21,851 nucleotides of DNA from an uncultured candidate division WPS-2 bacterium (GTDB lineage Bacteria > Vulcanimicrobiota > Vulcanimicrobiia > Vulcanimicrobiales > Vulcanimicrobiaceae): assembly GCA_937927945.1 (NCBI GenBank), contig CALEYW010000084.1:1-21851 (forward strand). Direction: 5' to 3'. Positions 10,886-19,442 of the stretch are shown here, one piece after another. Under the pieces are notes generated by a model. The model had not been told where the DNA came from and made no database searches. It saw nothing but the letters and a program-made list of their open reading frames with translations. Made by a program: the position numbers and the translations under genes. How positions within the stretch are numbered: position 1 is the stretch's first letter; each line of letters starts with the position of its first letter.

Positions 10886-12250
10886 GTGCCGGAGTTCCCC
10901 ACGTCCACGACCAACGGACACACCAACGGACACGTCGCCCACGCGACCGATCCGAGTCGGCCGTACACCACCGAGGACGTTGCCCGCTTACGCGGATCGC
11001 TCCACATCGAGCACACGCTCGCGCGCCGCGGCGCCGAGAAGCTGCGCGAACTGCTCGCGCAAGACGAGCCGGTCGCGGCGCTCGGATGTCTCACCGGCGG
11101 TCAAGCCGTCGAGGCGGTCAAAGCGGGACTCAAGGCCATCTACCTCTCCGGCTGGCAAGTTGCCGCCGACGCGAACACCGCCGGCCAAATCTATCCCGAC
11201 CAGTCGCTCTATCCGTACGACTCCGTACCGAAGGTCGTCGAACGCATCAACAACGCGTTCCAGCGCGCCGATCAGATCGACAGCGTTGAAGGCAAGACCG
11301 GCAACGATTGGTTCGCGCCGATCGTCGCCGACATGGAAGCCGGCTTCGGCGGACCGCTCAACGTCTACGAGCTGACGAAGTCGATGATCCAGGCCGGCGC
11401 GGCCGGCGTCCATCTCGAAGATCAGCTCGCGTCGGAAAAGAAGTGCGGCCATCTCGGCGGCAAGGTGCTCATCCCGACGCAGCAGGCGATTCGCAACCTG
11501 ATCGCCGCGCGGCTCGCGGCCGACGTCCTCGACGTGCCGACGGTGATCTGCGCGCGCACCGACGCCGACGCGGCGAACCTGCTGCTCTCCGACATCGACG
11601 ATCGCGACAAACCGTTCCTGACCGGCGAACGCACGCCCGAGGGATTCTACCGCGTGAACCCGGGCATCGATCAGGCGATCGCGCGCGGCCTCGCCTACGC
11701 GCCGTACTGCGACCTCATCTGGTGCGAGACGTCGCATCCGTCGCTCGTGGAAGCGAAGGCGTTCGCCGACGGCATCCACGCGAAGTTCCCCGGCAAGATG
11801 CTCGCCTACAACTGCTCGCCTTCGTTCAACTGGAAGCTCAAGATCGACGAAGCGACGATCGCCCAGTATCGCCAGAAGCTGGCCGAGTACGGCTACCGCT
11901 TCCAGTTCATCACGCTGGCCGGCTGGCACGCGCTCAACCATTCGATGTTCGAGCTGGCGTACGACTACAACCAGCGCGGCATGTCGGCCTACGCCGACTT
12001 CCAGCAGCGCGAGTTCGCGAGCGAATCGAAAGGCTACACCGCCACGCGGCACCAGCGCGAAGTCGGCACCGGCTACTTCGACGAGATCGCGAAGATCGTC
12101 AGCGGCGGCACGTCATCGACAACCGCCCTCACCGGATCGACCGAAGAGGCGCAGTTCAACGGAACGTTGTCGACAACGGCGCTCACCGGCCCGACCGAAG
12201 AGGCGGAGTTCAGCGGTTTCGGCGTAACGGGTCGATCGTTGTCACGGTGA
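10886..12250 (+). CDS. aceA: Isocitrate lyase
   Basis: A 454-aa enzyme that splits isocitrate into glyoxylate and succinate, the first step of the glyoxylate shunt used for growth on acetate or fatty acids. The active-site loop KKCGHLGGK starts at 185, with catalytic Cys187. Other family motifs are SGWQVAADANTAG (88-100), WFAPIVADMEAGFGG (142-156), which includes Mg-binding acidic residues, and YNCSPSFNWKL. The GTG at 10886 is chosen because GAGGAGG lies about 7 nt upstream and the frame before it shows no family similarity. The N-terminus is a short polar Asn/Gly/His-rich stretch. The C-terminal STTALTGSTEEAQF motif is present twice in tandem (54-bp duplication). No malate synthase gene is in the window. 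It is convergent with the AlkB-like gene, 11 bp away. Confidence 0.97.
   Translation: MPEFPTSTTNGHTNGHVAHATDPSRPYTTEDVARLRGSLHIEHTLARRGAEKLRELLAQDEPVAALGCLTGGQAVEAVKAGLKAIYLSGWQVAADANTAGQIYPDQSLYPYDSVPKVVERINNAFQRADQIDSVEGKTGNDWFAPIVADMEAGFGGPLNVYELTKSMIQAGAAGVHLEDQLASEKKCGHLGGKVLIPTQQAIRNLIAARLAADVLDVPTVICARTDADAANLLLSDIDDRDKPFLTGERTPEGFYRVNPGIDQAIARGLAYAPYCDLIWCETSHPSLVEAKAFADGIHAKFPGKMLAYNCSPSFNWKLKIDEATIAQYRQKLAEYGYRFQFITLAGWHALNHSMFELAYDYNQRGMSAYADFQQREFASESKGYTATRHQREVGTGYFDEIAKIVSGGTSSTTALTGSTEEAQFNGTLSTTALTGPTEEAEFSGFGVTGRSLSR
12113..12220 (+). repeat. 54-bp tandem duplication at the 3' end of isocitrate lyase
   Basis: Units 12113-12166 and 12167-12220 are in frame and encode SSTTALTGSTEEAQFNGT and LSTTALTGPTEEAEFSGF. 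The second copy has diverged at several bases, so the duplication is not brand new. The first copy corresponds to the normal C-terminus of isocitrate lyases. Confidence 0.85.
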
Positions 12251-12261
12251 CGATGGCACGC

Positions 12262-12876
12262 TCAGGGTGAGAGTGATTCCTTGGCGATGTGCTGCCGGAA
12301 GGTTACGTTGAGGCGCTGTTCCGCGACTCGGGGATCGCGCGGTACGCGGTGATCCCAGTAGAGTTGGGTGTCGCCGGCCATCACGACGAGGTCGCCGTGT
12401 TCGACGTCGACCGAGATCGGGTCGTGGCGCAGGCCGCTGTCTTTTTTGGGACGCAGTTGGAAGCTGCGAGTCGCGCCGAGCGACAGCGACGCGACGACGA
12501 GCCGCGCGTCGCGCGTCCCGTCGCGATCCCCGTGCCACGCGACGGCGTCGTTGCCGTTGCGATACCGATTGAGGAAGCAGTAGTCGAACGTCGTGCCCGT
12601 GTGACGTTCGACCATCCCGCGCACCACCTCGAGCGCCGGCGTCCACGGTTGCCGCATCCGGTCGCCGCGGCCGGCGGTTTCGCGCGGCACGAGGACGCGC
12701 TTCCCGTACATCATGCGCGAGTCGGCCTGCCACTGCGTGTCGGCGTTGAGCTCGCGCACCAGCGCGTCGGCCAGCGCGCGGTCGAGAAATTCCGGCACGA
12801 ACGTGACGTCGCCGTGGTCTCCGACCAGTATCGTCGGAGACGAGGCCGAAGCGAAGAGCGCGATTTGGCGTGACAT
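12262..12876 (-). CDS. AlkB-like 2-oxoglutarate/Fe(II) dioxygenase
   Basis: A 204-aa protein of the AlkB family, which removes alkyl groups from damaged nucleic-acid bases by oxidative demethylation. Iron ligands are H115 and D117 in WHGDRDG, and H176 in WDHRVPR. 2-oxoglutarate binding is by R188 and R194 (QRLNVTFR), six residues apart as in E. coli AlkB. NRYRNGNDAVAWHGD and the ASLSLGATRSFQLR stretch are typical of the ALKBH2/3-like bacterial group. The start is the ATG at 12876. The gene lies 45 bp downstream of the M1 aminopeptidase on the same strand and may be transcribed with it, although no functional link is evident. No Ada-type regulator is near. It could act on DNA or RNA. Confidence 0.92.
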   Translation of the reverse strand: MSRQIALFASASSPTILVGDHGDVTFVPEFLDRALADALVRELNADTQWQADSRMMYGKRVLVPRETAGRGDRMRQPWTPALEVVRGMVERHTGTTFDYCFLNRYRNGNDAVAWHGDRDGTRDARLVVASLSLGATRSFQLRPKKDSGLRHDPISVDVEHGDLVVMAGDTQLYWDHRVPRDPRVAEQRLNVTFRQHIAKESLSP

Positions 12877-12921
12877 AACGAGACGAACATACGTTCGATC
12901 TCGCTGCGTCGCGATCCTCGT

Positions 12922-15576
12922 TCAGGTGCCGGCGTGCTTCAGGCCGCCGACGACGGCGGTCATCTCGGCATTGAGCCGCGCTTTGATCGCCACCGCGGTG
13001 TGCGCGCGGTCGATGCCGCGTGCGATGTACGGTGCGGCGGCCGCCGGCAGGTAGCTCTTCAGCCAGGCGTCGATCTGTTCGAGCGGCGCCGCATCCGAAT
13101 ACGTGCGCGGCAGTCCGGTCGCCAGATCGAGGATCTTCTCGAACATCGAGAGCCGGCGGGTCAGCAAATCGGCGTGCGCCTGGTAGAAGGTCCACGCGAG
13201 CGTCGGGTTCCAGTCGGCGACCCAGCCGACCATGCGCCCGCGCCGCGATTCGAGTTGCGGGGGAACCTCGGGCGAGACGGCGATGCTGAGCGCACGCGCG
13301 GCGAGCGCCGGGTCCCGGACGCCCATCAGCGCAGCACGATAGCGCTCCGCCAGCGTCGGATCCTTCGCTGCAAGTGCGAGCGCATGCAGCCGATCGAAGG
13401 TCGCCGCATCGGCGTTCACGCCAACGATACCGAGCACGAGTTCCTGAACGTCCGGGCTCATCGCGTTCCGCACTGCGGCGTCGTCGAACCGGCGCCGCGC
13501 TTCCGCCACCGTCGCCGCGTCGCCCCACTGACCCAGCGCCGCCAACAGTGCGCGACGAAGTTTGCCGGTCGAAGCGGTCTCGTTCTGCTTCGCGTCCCAT
13601 CCCAGCGACGTCGCGACCGGCGCGACGAGGTTGCGCGCGTACGCGGCGACCGCATCGTGCTGCGCGCTACCGCGCGCGTCGTGCTCGAGCGTCGCCAGCG
13701 CGCCGGCGATCTGCTCCCAGGCGCGCGCGTTCCGCTCGCCGCCCATCGCATTGGCGAGCGCAAGGTAGGACGACAGCTGCGCGCTGCCGGCTCGCACCAG
13801 CGCCCACTGGTCGTCCAGCATCGCGATCTTGTCCTCGGCCGGCAACGCCGCGAAGGCTTTGCGATTCGCTTCGAACGTCGCGGCGTCGTACGCAACGCGA
13901 TAGTAGCCGATGCCGCCGGCGTTCGCGCGCAGCGGCTCGCCGCATTTTCCGGCCGGGATCCCCCTCTGCACGGGCTTCGTCAGCAGCACCAGAGCCGGTT
14001 GCCCCGTGGCACCGGAGGCCAGCTCGACCGGCACGTTCCAGCGCGCGTTCGCAGCGTCGCTGCCGGCCAGCAGGAACCGTTTCTGCGCAAGCGCGACCGT
14101 TCGATTGCCGGCCGCGTCGCACGCCGCGGTTACAGAAACGACCGGGAAACCAGGCTGTTCGGTCCACGTCTTGGCGAATGCGCCGACGTCCTTGCGGCTC
14201 GCCGCGCCCAGAGCATTCCAGAGATCCGCCGTGGTCGCGTTCGAGTATTCGTGCTGTTTCATGTACGCGCGAATGCCGGCCCGGAAGGTGTCCTCACCGA
14301 GGTACGCCTCGAGCATGCGCAAGAAGGCCTGACCCTTGTCGTAGGTGATCTCCGGGTCGAACGACGCATCGGCTTGCAGTTCGTCCGTCACGTGCTGCTG
14401 GATAGCGTGCGAGGTGGTGAGCGCGTCGGCGTCCATCGCACGTTCTTTGGTTTGGTCCTCACCTTGCCACCACTGCCACGCCGGGTTGAACCGGTTGGTC
14501 GCCTTCGCCGCCATCCATGACGCGAAGCTTTCGTTGAGCCAGATGTCGTCCCACCAACCCATCGTCACCAGATCACCGTTCCACTGGTGCGCCATCTCGT
14601 GCGCGACGACGCTGTAGCCGCTCTGCCGCTGCGCGAGCGTGCTGCTGGGCGGATGAATGATGATCCTCTCGTTGTAGGTGATCCCGCCCCAGTTTTCCAT
14701 CGCGCCGCCGAAGCCGCCGGGGATCGCGATGTGATCGAGCTTCGGGAGCGGAAAGCGCACGCCGAAATACTCGTCGTAGTAGCTCAGAATCTGCTCCGCG
14801 CTCGCCAGCGTGTAGCGTCCGTTCACCTCGTCGCCGTTGACCGCCCACACGTTCTGCTTGACGCCGTCTGGTCCGACGCCGCCGATCGCGTGCAGGTCGC
14901 CGGCCGCGAGGACGACGAGGTACGTCGGCATGCGCGGCGTGCGCGCGAAGGTCGTCGTCGCCAGCGTCCCGCGCACGGTCCGCGAGACGATCGGCATGTT
15001 GGAGATCGCGCTCCACGCCTTCGGCACCGTAACGCTCAGTGCGAACGTCGAACGGAACGCGGGCTCGTCCCAAGACGGAAACATCCGCCGCGCGTCGGTC
15101 GATTCGAATTGCGTCGAGAGCATCGTGCCGGTCGAACCGTCGGGTTTGCGATAATCTTGCGCGAACAACCCGGCCGGCGAATCGGTGATCGTACCGTCGA
15201 AGGCGAGCGTCAACCGGTGGATCCCGGCCCGCACCGGCCGCGCCAGCGTGAGCGTCGTGAGCTGCTTCGCATTCTCGGTCTTCACGTGCGCGACCGCAAC
15301 TCCGTCGAGGCGCACGTCGCGCAGCGTCATTCCCAGCGTGTTGAAGACGATGCGATCGGTCGCACGCCGCACCCGCAGCGTCACCGTTTCGGCACCGGCG
15401 AGCTTGCGGGCATTCACGTTCGGTACGATGGCGATCTGATAGTCCGTCGGGACCACCGTCTTCGGCAATCGCCCAGGGGTCGTGTCGAAATCGAACGGCG
15501 CCACGGCACCCGCCGGGACGCACACCGAACACAGCAACGCAACCGTAAAAACGCAGCGTTTCAAACGAAGCAGCAT
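12922..15576 (-). CDS. M1-family zinc aminopeptidase, exported
   Basis: An 884-aa metallopeptidase of the gluzincin M1 (aminopeptidase N/ERAP-like) family, which removes N-terminal residues from peptides. A signal peptide (about 1-25, ending AGA/VA) predicts export to the cell envelope or medium. The N-terminal beta domain precedes the exopeptidase motif GAMEN (291-295). The zinc site is HEMAH (H326, E327, H330) plus E349 in WLNESFA, with the canonical 18-residue spacing. A conserved Tyr region and the C-terminal ERAP1-like helical domain follow. All catalytic elements are intact. The start is the ATG at 15576, where the ribosome site is poor, but the signal peptide supports it. It is divergent from the small acidic gene across a 68-bp gap that holds repeated GTTCCGG half-sites. 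Confidence 0.96.
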   Translation of the reverse strand: MLLRLKRCVFTVALLCSVCVPAGAVAPFDFDTTPGRLPKTVVPTDYQIAIVPNVNARKLAGAETVTLRVRRATDRIVFNTLGMTLRDVRLDGVAVAHVKTENAKQLTTLTLARPVRAGIHRLTLAFDGTITDSPAGLFAQDYRKPDGSTGTMLSTQFESTDARRMFPSWDEPAFRSTFALSVTVPKAWSAISNMPIVSRTVRGTLATTTFARTPRMPTYLVVLAAGDLHAIGGVGPDGVKQNVWAVNGDEVNGRYTLASAEQILSYYDEYFGVRFPLPKLDHIAIPGGFGGAMENWGGITYNERIIIHPPSSTLAQRQSGYSVVAHEMAHQWNGDLVTMGWWDDIWLNESFASWMAAKATNRFNPAWQWWQGEDQTKERAMDADALTTSHAIQQHVTDELQADASFDPEITYDKGQAFLRMLEAYLGEDTFRAGIRAYMKQHEYSNATTADLWNALGAASRKDVGAFAKTWTEQPGFPVVSVTAACDAAGNRTVALAQKRFLLAGSDAANARWNVPVELASGATGQPALVLLTKPVQRGIPAGKCGEPLRANAGGIGYYRVAYDAATFEANRKAFAALPAEDKIAMLDDQWALVRAGSAQLSSYLALANAMGGERNARAWEQIAGALATLEHDARGSAQHDAVAAYARNLVAPVATSLGWDAKQNETASTGKLRRALLAALGQWGDAATVAEARRRFDDAAVRNAMSPDVQELVLGIVGVNADAATFDRLHALALAAKDPTLAERYRAALMGVRDPALAARALSIAVSPEVPPQLESRRGRMVGWVADWNPTLAWTFYQAHADLLTRRLSMFEKILDLATGLPRTYSDAAPLEQIDAWLKSYLPAAAAPYIARGIDRAHTAVAIKARLNAEMTAVVGGLKHAGT

Positions 15577-15586
15577 GGCGCGCGGA

Positions 15587-15628
15587 GTTCCGGATGGCCG
15601 GAACCGTCCCCTATCGTGTTCGTTCCGG
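15587..15628. promoter_or_regulatory. Three GTTCCGG half-sites between divergent genes
   Basis: GTTCCGG (15587-15593), its inverse CCGGAAC (15598-15604) and a third GTTCCGG (15622-15628) fill the gap between the M1 aminopeptidase and the small acidic gene. The first two form a palindrome with a 4-bp centre. The arrangement is compatible with an operator controlling both genes. No regulator is assigned. Confidence 0.35.
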
Positions 15629-15644
15629 ACGGGTAGAGAACAGC

Positions 15645-15833
15645 ATGAACGACGATCGCACCGAAACCGACCCCGCTGCCGGTTCCGAGCCCAAGTCCAA
15701 GATCGAGGAGCTCTTCGAGAACGACGACCTCGACGACGCCGTCATCGCCGCGGACGCGACGGGGATGGTCGCTGCGGAGCACCTCATCACGGAGGCCGAG
15801 TTGCACGAGGCGCTCGACGAAGGTAACGTGTAA
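15645..15833 (+). CDS. Small acidic protein of unknown function
   Basis: A 62-aa protein, not recognised. It is strongly acidic (for example IEELFENDDLDDAVIAAD), with no Cys, no signal peptide and no membrane segment. It is probably a soluble helical or partly disordered protein. The ATG at 15645 is chosen because GGTAGAG lies about 7 nt upstream; an in-frame ATG at 15594 would include non-conserved-looking basic sequence in the promoter gap. The next gene starts 24-69 bp downstream on the same strand, and the two may be an operon. An acidic partner for the basic, coiled-coil downstream protein is conceivable but unproven. Confidence 0.65.
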   Translation: MNDDRTETDPAAGSEPKSKIEELFENDDLDDAVIAADATGMVAAEHLITEAELHEALDEGNV

Positions 15834-15841
15834 CCTGAACG

Positions 15842-15854
15842 GTAACCCGGTTAC
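15842..15854. promoter_or_regulatory. GTAACC palindrome, possible operator
   Basis: GTAACC-C-GGTTAC is a perfect 6+1+6 palindrome between two small genes. Two further GTAAC direct copies lie just upstream, near 15823 and 15829. It overlaps the ribosome-binding region if translation of the next gene begins at 15857. Its role is unknown. Confidence 0.3.
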
Positions 15855-15856
15855 TT

Positions 15857-16477
15857 GTGAACGGAACCCGTAGCGCACGCGCAAGTCTGTGGCAAAAGGC
15901 CATGAGCCTGCCTTTAGCTCGGGACGAGGACTTCTTCGGAAGTAACCGCCGTCCGGTCGGCATCGACCCGCAGCACCTGCGCGTCATCAACGATACGGCC
16001 CTGCGCTCGCGCCTGATCATGGCGGGGATCGCCGAGGGCCTCCAGTCACCGAAGGGCCCGCAGCGGATCAAGTCGATCATCCGCCTCTATCCCGACTTCG
16101 ACGCGCCGCGTCCGACGAACAAGCCGCGCTCGATCCGCTCCGCGACGCCGCACCACCAAGAGCCGGCTCGAGCGGCCTTCGGCCTGCCGACCGTCGAGGA
16201 GCTGAACGCACTCCTCACCCGCATCCAGCACACGGAGCGCGAGGTGAGCCAGGAGCTGCAGGGCCATCTCGGCAGCCAGATCGACCGGCTCAAGAAACAG
16301 ATCGCGACGCTCGATGGCGACGATTTCGAGCGCGCCTTCCGCGAGCTCGAGACGGCGATGCGCCAACGGCGCGAACTCGCCGGTCAGATTCGTGAAGAAG
16401 CCTTTCGCCGCATCGACGGCGACGGCTCGTTCGAGCCGCGCCGTTACTTGCGCCTCGTCTCGCGCGAGCGCGGCTAA
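15857..16477 (+). CDS. Hypothetical protein with C-terminal coiled coil
   Basis: A 206-aa protein from the GTG at 15857. An in-frame ATG at 15902, with AAAAGG just before it, gives a 191-aa form starting MSLPLARDEDFFG and may be the true start. I do not recognise the family. The first part (to about residue 80) is polar and basic, with RIKSIIRLYPDFD. A Pro/Arg-rich linker follows. Residues about 109-190 are almost entirely charged helix with heptad-like spacing (HTEREVSQELQGHLGSQIDRL), predicting a coiled coil. There is no signal peptide or transmembrane segment. The pairing with the acidic 62-aa gene upstream suggests a shared function, which the sequence does not reveal. Confidence 0.75.
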   Translation: MNGTRSARASLWQKAMSLPLARDEDFFGSNRRPVGIDPQHLRVINDTALRSRLIMAGIAEGLQSPKGPQRIKSIIRLYPDFDAPRPTNKPRSIRSATPHHQEPARAAFGLPTVEELNALLTRIQHTEREVSQELQGHLGSQIDRLKKQIATLDGDDFERAFRELETAMRQRRELAGQIREEAFRRIDGDGSFEPRRYLRLVSRERG

Positions 16478-16501
16478 CGCTTCCTCGACCTTCCTCGTCT
16501 G

Positions 16502-16720
16502 CTAGAGCGGCGGCATGCCGTAGTCGGCGTCCGCGTTGCACTTGGGATGCCCGCACTCGCATCCACCGTCGCCCAGTGCAGCGGCCTCTTGCTCGCTGCA
16601 GCGCCGGCTGCAAAACTCGCCGTTCGGATCCATACGCGCCGTCGACGTCGCCTGCGCCTGCGGCGGATACGGCCTCGTGCACAAGCACGCCATGTGCGCG
16701 CAGGTGTCGGCAGTGGTCAT
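16502..16720 (-). CDS. SmtA-like bacterial metallothionein
   Basis: A 72-aa Cys-rich metal-binding protein. The pattern C7-A-H9-M-A-C12-L-C14, C37-S-R-R-C41, C54-E-C56-G-H58-P-K-C61 matches the layout of cyanobacterial SmtA and pseudomonad BmtA (CxxxxCxC, YCS..C, CGHxxC). It has eight cysteines and two histidines that could form a zinc cluster. It would buffer or detoxify Zn, Cd or Cu in the cytoplasm. The ATG at 16720 is chosen because GAGGA lies about 5 nt upstream and the Cys pattern starts right after it. A longer 148-aa reading runs into the start of the divergent regulator and has no Cys pattern. It is divergent from the LAL regulator across 106 bp. No SmtB-type metal sensor is adjacent. 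Confidence 0.88.
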   Translation of the reverse strand: MTTADTCAHMACLCTRPYPPQAQATSTARMDPNGEFCSRRCSEQEAAALGDGGCECGHPKCNADADYGMPPL

Positions 16721-16778
16721 GGTTTCCTCGTACCCAGCGCGGATCGTCGTCCGGCGGCGAAAAAACAGGTAACCGAAG

Positions 16779-16788
16779 GTCCTAGGAC
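16779..16788. promoter_or_regulatory. GTCCTAGGAC palindrome in divergent promoter gap
   Basis: This 10-bp perfect palindrome sits in the middle of the 106-bp gap between the metallothionein and the LAL regulator. A second short palindrome-like GTAC-C-GTAC lies near 16812-16820. No clear -35/-10 pair could be fixed for either gene. The palindrome could be an operator for one or both. Confidence 0.3.
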
Positions 16789-16826
16789 GAGGTGCATCCT
16801 CTACCCCCAGAGTACCGTACGGAGAC

Positions 16827-19430
16827 GTGATCCGGAGTATCGCGCCCGACGGACGTCCCGATCTCGGCGGAGTTTTCCAGCCGATCGATCGACCGCGCGT
16901 TCTCGACCGCTTGGCGACCGCCGCGCAATACCGGATCGCGACGATCATCGCGCCGGCGGGCTTCGGAAAAACGGTCGCTGTCCGCCAGTTCTTGGCAACC
17001 GTCCCCTCGTCGGTCGTCTACGACGTGCCCTCCGACGCAACGACGCTGGTCCCATTCGTGCGTGGTTTCGCCGAGGCGTTGGAGGGCGTGGCTTCCGGTC
17101 TGCGTCTCTCGCTCTCGACGGCGATCGAGGGCATCCGCGCCTCCGAAACGCCCGGCCGGGACATCGCGGCGTGGGTCGCGACGCACGTCCGATCGACGCA
17201 CACGCTGATCGTGATCGACGATCTGCACGTTGGTGAGGGCGATCCCGAGATCTCGAAATTTCTGCTCGCACTCGTCGAGCGGACCCGTGAAGGACCGCGC
17301 TGGCTCTTCGTCTCCCGCAGCCCGCTGCAACTGCCGATCGCATCGTGGCTCGCGTATGGTGAATCCGATCTCGTGGTCGACGCCGTCGATCTGCGGTTCG
17401 ACCTCGATGAAGCGAAGCGGAGCGCGCGCTCGACGCGCATCGCGGTTCGCGAAGACGAACTCACCGCGATCCTGGAACTCACCGACGGATGGCCCGCGGC
17501 GCTCACCTTCGCGTTGCGCACGTCGACGCGCGCCAGCGACCTGCGAGCGGTGTCCGCCGGAACGCGCGAGATGGTGTACCGCTACCTGGCGGAACAGGTA
17601 TGGAATTCTCTCGACGGGACGATTCGCGACTTTTTGTGCATGGCCGCGTTCTTGCCGCGGCTCGAAGTCAAGCTCGCGGTCGCAGCCGGTTTCGACGAGG
17701 CCAGCTCCATCATCGAGACGCTGCGCGAGCGCGTCGCCTTCATCACCGTCCTCGGGCCGAACGTCTACAAGCTGCACGATTTGTTTCGAGACTTCGTGGA
17801 ACGCCAAGTGGCGCTCGAAGGCGACGACGCGCTGCGCAAAGCGCGGATCCGGGCCGGACGCATTCTCGAGGCCGTTCACCTCGAAGGCACCGCGCTCGAA
17901 CGGTATATCGAAGCCGGTTCGGAGAGCGACGTCGAGCGCGTGCTGCTCACAACAAACTTCGATCTCCTCGAACGCGGCCACACCGACACGGTCGAGCGCG
18001 CGCTGCGCGCAATTCCGCCTCCTCGATTAGCCGCCAGCGCGGAGATTCTCGCGGTGCGCGCGGCACTCGAAGATACTCACGGTCGGGTCGAACAAGCCGC
18101 GAAATGGTACGCGGCCTCAATCGAACGCGCACACGATTTCGATTTTCGCGTCAAAGTCATCGCGCGTTACGGGCTATTCATGCAGCACCGAATGCGCACC
18201 GACGCGATCCAACCGCTCGAAGAGTTGCTCAAACACGACGAGATCGACTCGACGCAACGTGCGCACGTTCTCAGTATCTTGGCAATTACATACGCAGCCG
18301 TCGGCCGGATGGTGCAGTCTCGGGATGCGATCCGGCTCGCGCTGGAAATCGCCGATTACGGCGACGACGAGCTGCGCGCCCGCACGTTGGGCCGGGCCGC
18401 CGTCGTCGCATATTACGACTCCGACGACGAGCTGCTCGAAGCGCACGCGCGCGAGGCGATCCGTCTCGCGACCGAAATCGGCGCCTTCGGAGTGGCCGCA
18501 CGGACGTGCGGCATACTGTGCGCCATGCACTTGGCGGCCGGCCGCGCTCCCGGCGCCATCTGGTTCGCGACCCAGGCTGCGGCCAACGCGGAAAAAGCCG
18601 GCGACCCGTACATGCGCGCATTCGGTCTGCGGGTGCTCATGATGCAGGAGGCGGAGCGCGGCAACGCCGAGCGTCTTGTCGAAATCGAGCGCGAACTCGC
18701 CACGATTTCCTACCGCGGGCCGGTCGCACTCTACGGTCTCTTGTTCGGAAGACTGATCTCCCTCGGCTGGCAGGGTCGATTCCAGGAAGCGAAATCAGTC
18801 GCGGCAATGACCGCAGAATCCGAGTTGCTGCCCTCGCAGAATCTCGTTCGGCTGACACTCCTGGCCATCGTTGCCGCGGCCGGAGGTGAGGCCGCCACAG
18901 CGTCTGCGGCGCTCGCGGAATACGAGAGGGCGATGGCGCGAGAGGCCGACCCCAACCCGCTGTTCGATCGACCGCGTGCACTCGCCGAGCGGTTTGCGAT
19001 CCTCGCTACTGCGCTAATCGGGAAGAACACCGCCGCCCACCGGATGCTGCGGGCGATTCGCTATCGGCGGGACGAGTTGGCAAACTTCGACGCAGTGCTG
19101 AACGGACTCCAGGACCGGGCGCCGGACGCCGTGGCAGGCGCTCTTCGCGAAATGCGTCTCGCCGGTCTGGCTGGCTTGGCCCAGTTCATCGAGGCCGTCT
19201 CCCCCGCGCGGCGCGACGAGGCAGCGGCTGACGACCGCGTCAGCCTGACCGCGGCGGAAGCCCAAATTCTCAGGAGCATGGCCCTCGGGCTTACGAATCA
19301 AGCGATCGCCGACGAACAGCACCGCACGGTGAATACCGTCCGGACGCACGTCTCGGCGATCCTGCGCAAGCTCGGCGCCGCCAGCCGAGGCGAAGCGGTC
19401 GCGCTGGCGCGCCAGAAAGACCTCGTCTAG
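16827..19430 (+). CDS. LAL-type (MalT-like) LuxR-family transcriptional regulator
   Basis: An 867-aa STAND-class regulator. The N-terminal NTPase has Walker A APAGFGKT (42-49) and Walker B LIVIDDLH (127-134). A winged-helix/arm region follows to about 340, then a long alpha-helical TPR-like sensor region (about 350-790). The C-terminal LuxR/GerE helix-turn-helix spans about 805-867 (LTAAEAQILRSMALGLTNQA...NTVRTHVSAILRKLG). Such proteins bind ATP and a ligand, oligomerise and activate promoters. The ligand is not predictable here. The start is GTG at 16827 with GGAG closely upstream. The neighbours, a divergent metallothionein and a downstream HD-GYP gene, are plausible targets, as regulators of this class often control adjacent genes. 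Confidence 0.93.
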   Translation: MIRSIAPDGRPDLGGVFQPIDRPRVLDRLATAAQYRIATIIAPAGFGKTVAVRQFLATVPSSVVYDVPSDATTLVPFVRGFAEALEGVASGLRLSLSTAIEGIRASETPGRDIAAWVATHVRSTHTLIVIDDLHVGEGDPEISKFLLALVERTREGPRWLFVSRSPLQLPIASWLAYGESDLVVDAVDLRFDLDEAKRSARSTRIAVREDELTAILELTDGWPAALTFALRTSTRASDLRAVSAGTREMVYRYLAEQVWNSLDGTIRDFLCMAAFLPRLEVKLAVAAGFDEASSIIETLRERVAFITVLGPNVYKLHDLFRDFVERQVALEGDDALRKARIRAGRILEAVHLEGTALERYIEAGSESDVERVLLTTNFDLLERGHTDTVERALRAIPPPRLAASAEILAVRAALEDTHGRVEQAAKWYAASIERAHDFDFRVKVIARYGLFMQHRMRTDAIQPLEELLKHDEIDSTQRAHVLSILAITYAAVGRMVQSRDAIRLALEIADYGDDELRARTLGRAAVVAYYDSDDELLEAHAREAIRLATEIGAFGVAARTCGILCAMHLAAGRAPGAIWFATQAAANAEKAGDPYMRAFGLRVLMMQEAERGNAERLVEIERELATISYRGPVALYGLLFGRLISLGWQGRFQEAKSVAAMTAESELLPSQNLVRLTLLAIVAAAGGEAATASAALAEYERAMAREADPNPLFDRPRALAERFAILATALIGKNTAAHRMLRAIRYRRDELANFDAVLNGLQDRAPDAVAGALREMRLAGLAGLAQFIEAVSPARRDEAAADDRVSLTAAEAQILRSMALGLTNQAIADEQHRTVNTVRTHVSAILRKLGAASRGEAVALARQKDLV

Positions 19431-19442
19431 CCGTGTAACGGG

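Noticed and set aside
12242..13600. 452-aa minus-strand open frame overlapping the AlkB-like gene and the 3' part of the aminopeptidase
   Set aside because: Arg-rich frame-shifted reading of two genes with intact motifs.
16721..16948. N-terminal extension of the metallothionein to 148 aa
   Set aside because: It would overlap the start of the divergent LAL regulator and adds no Cys pattern. The ATG at 16720 has a good ribosome site.
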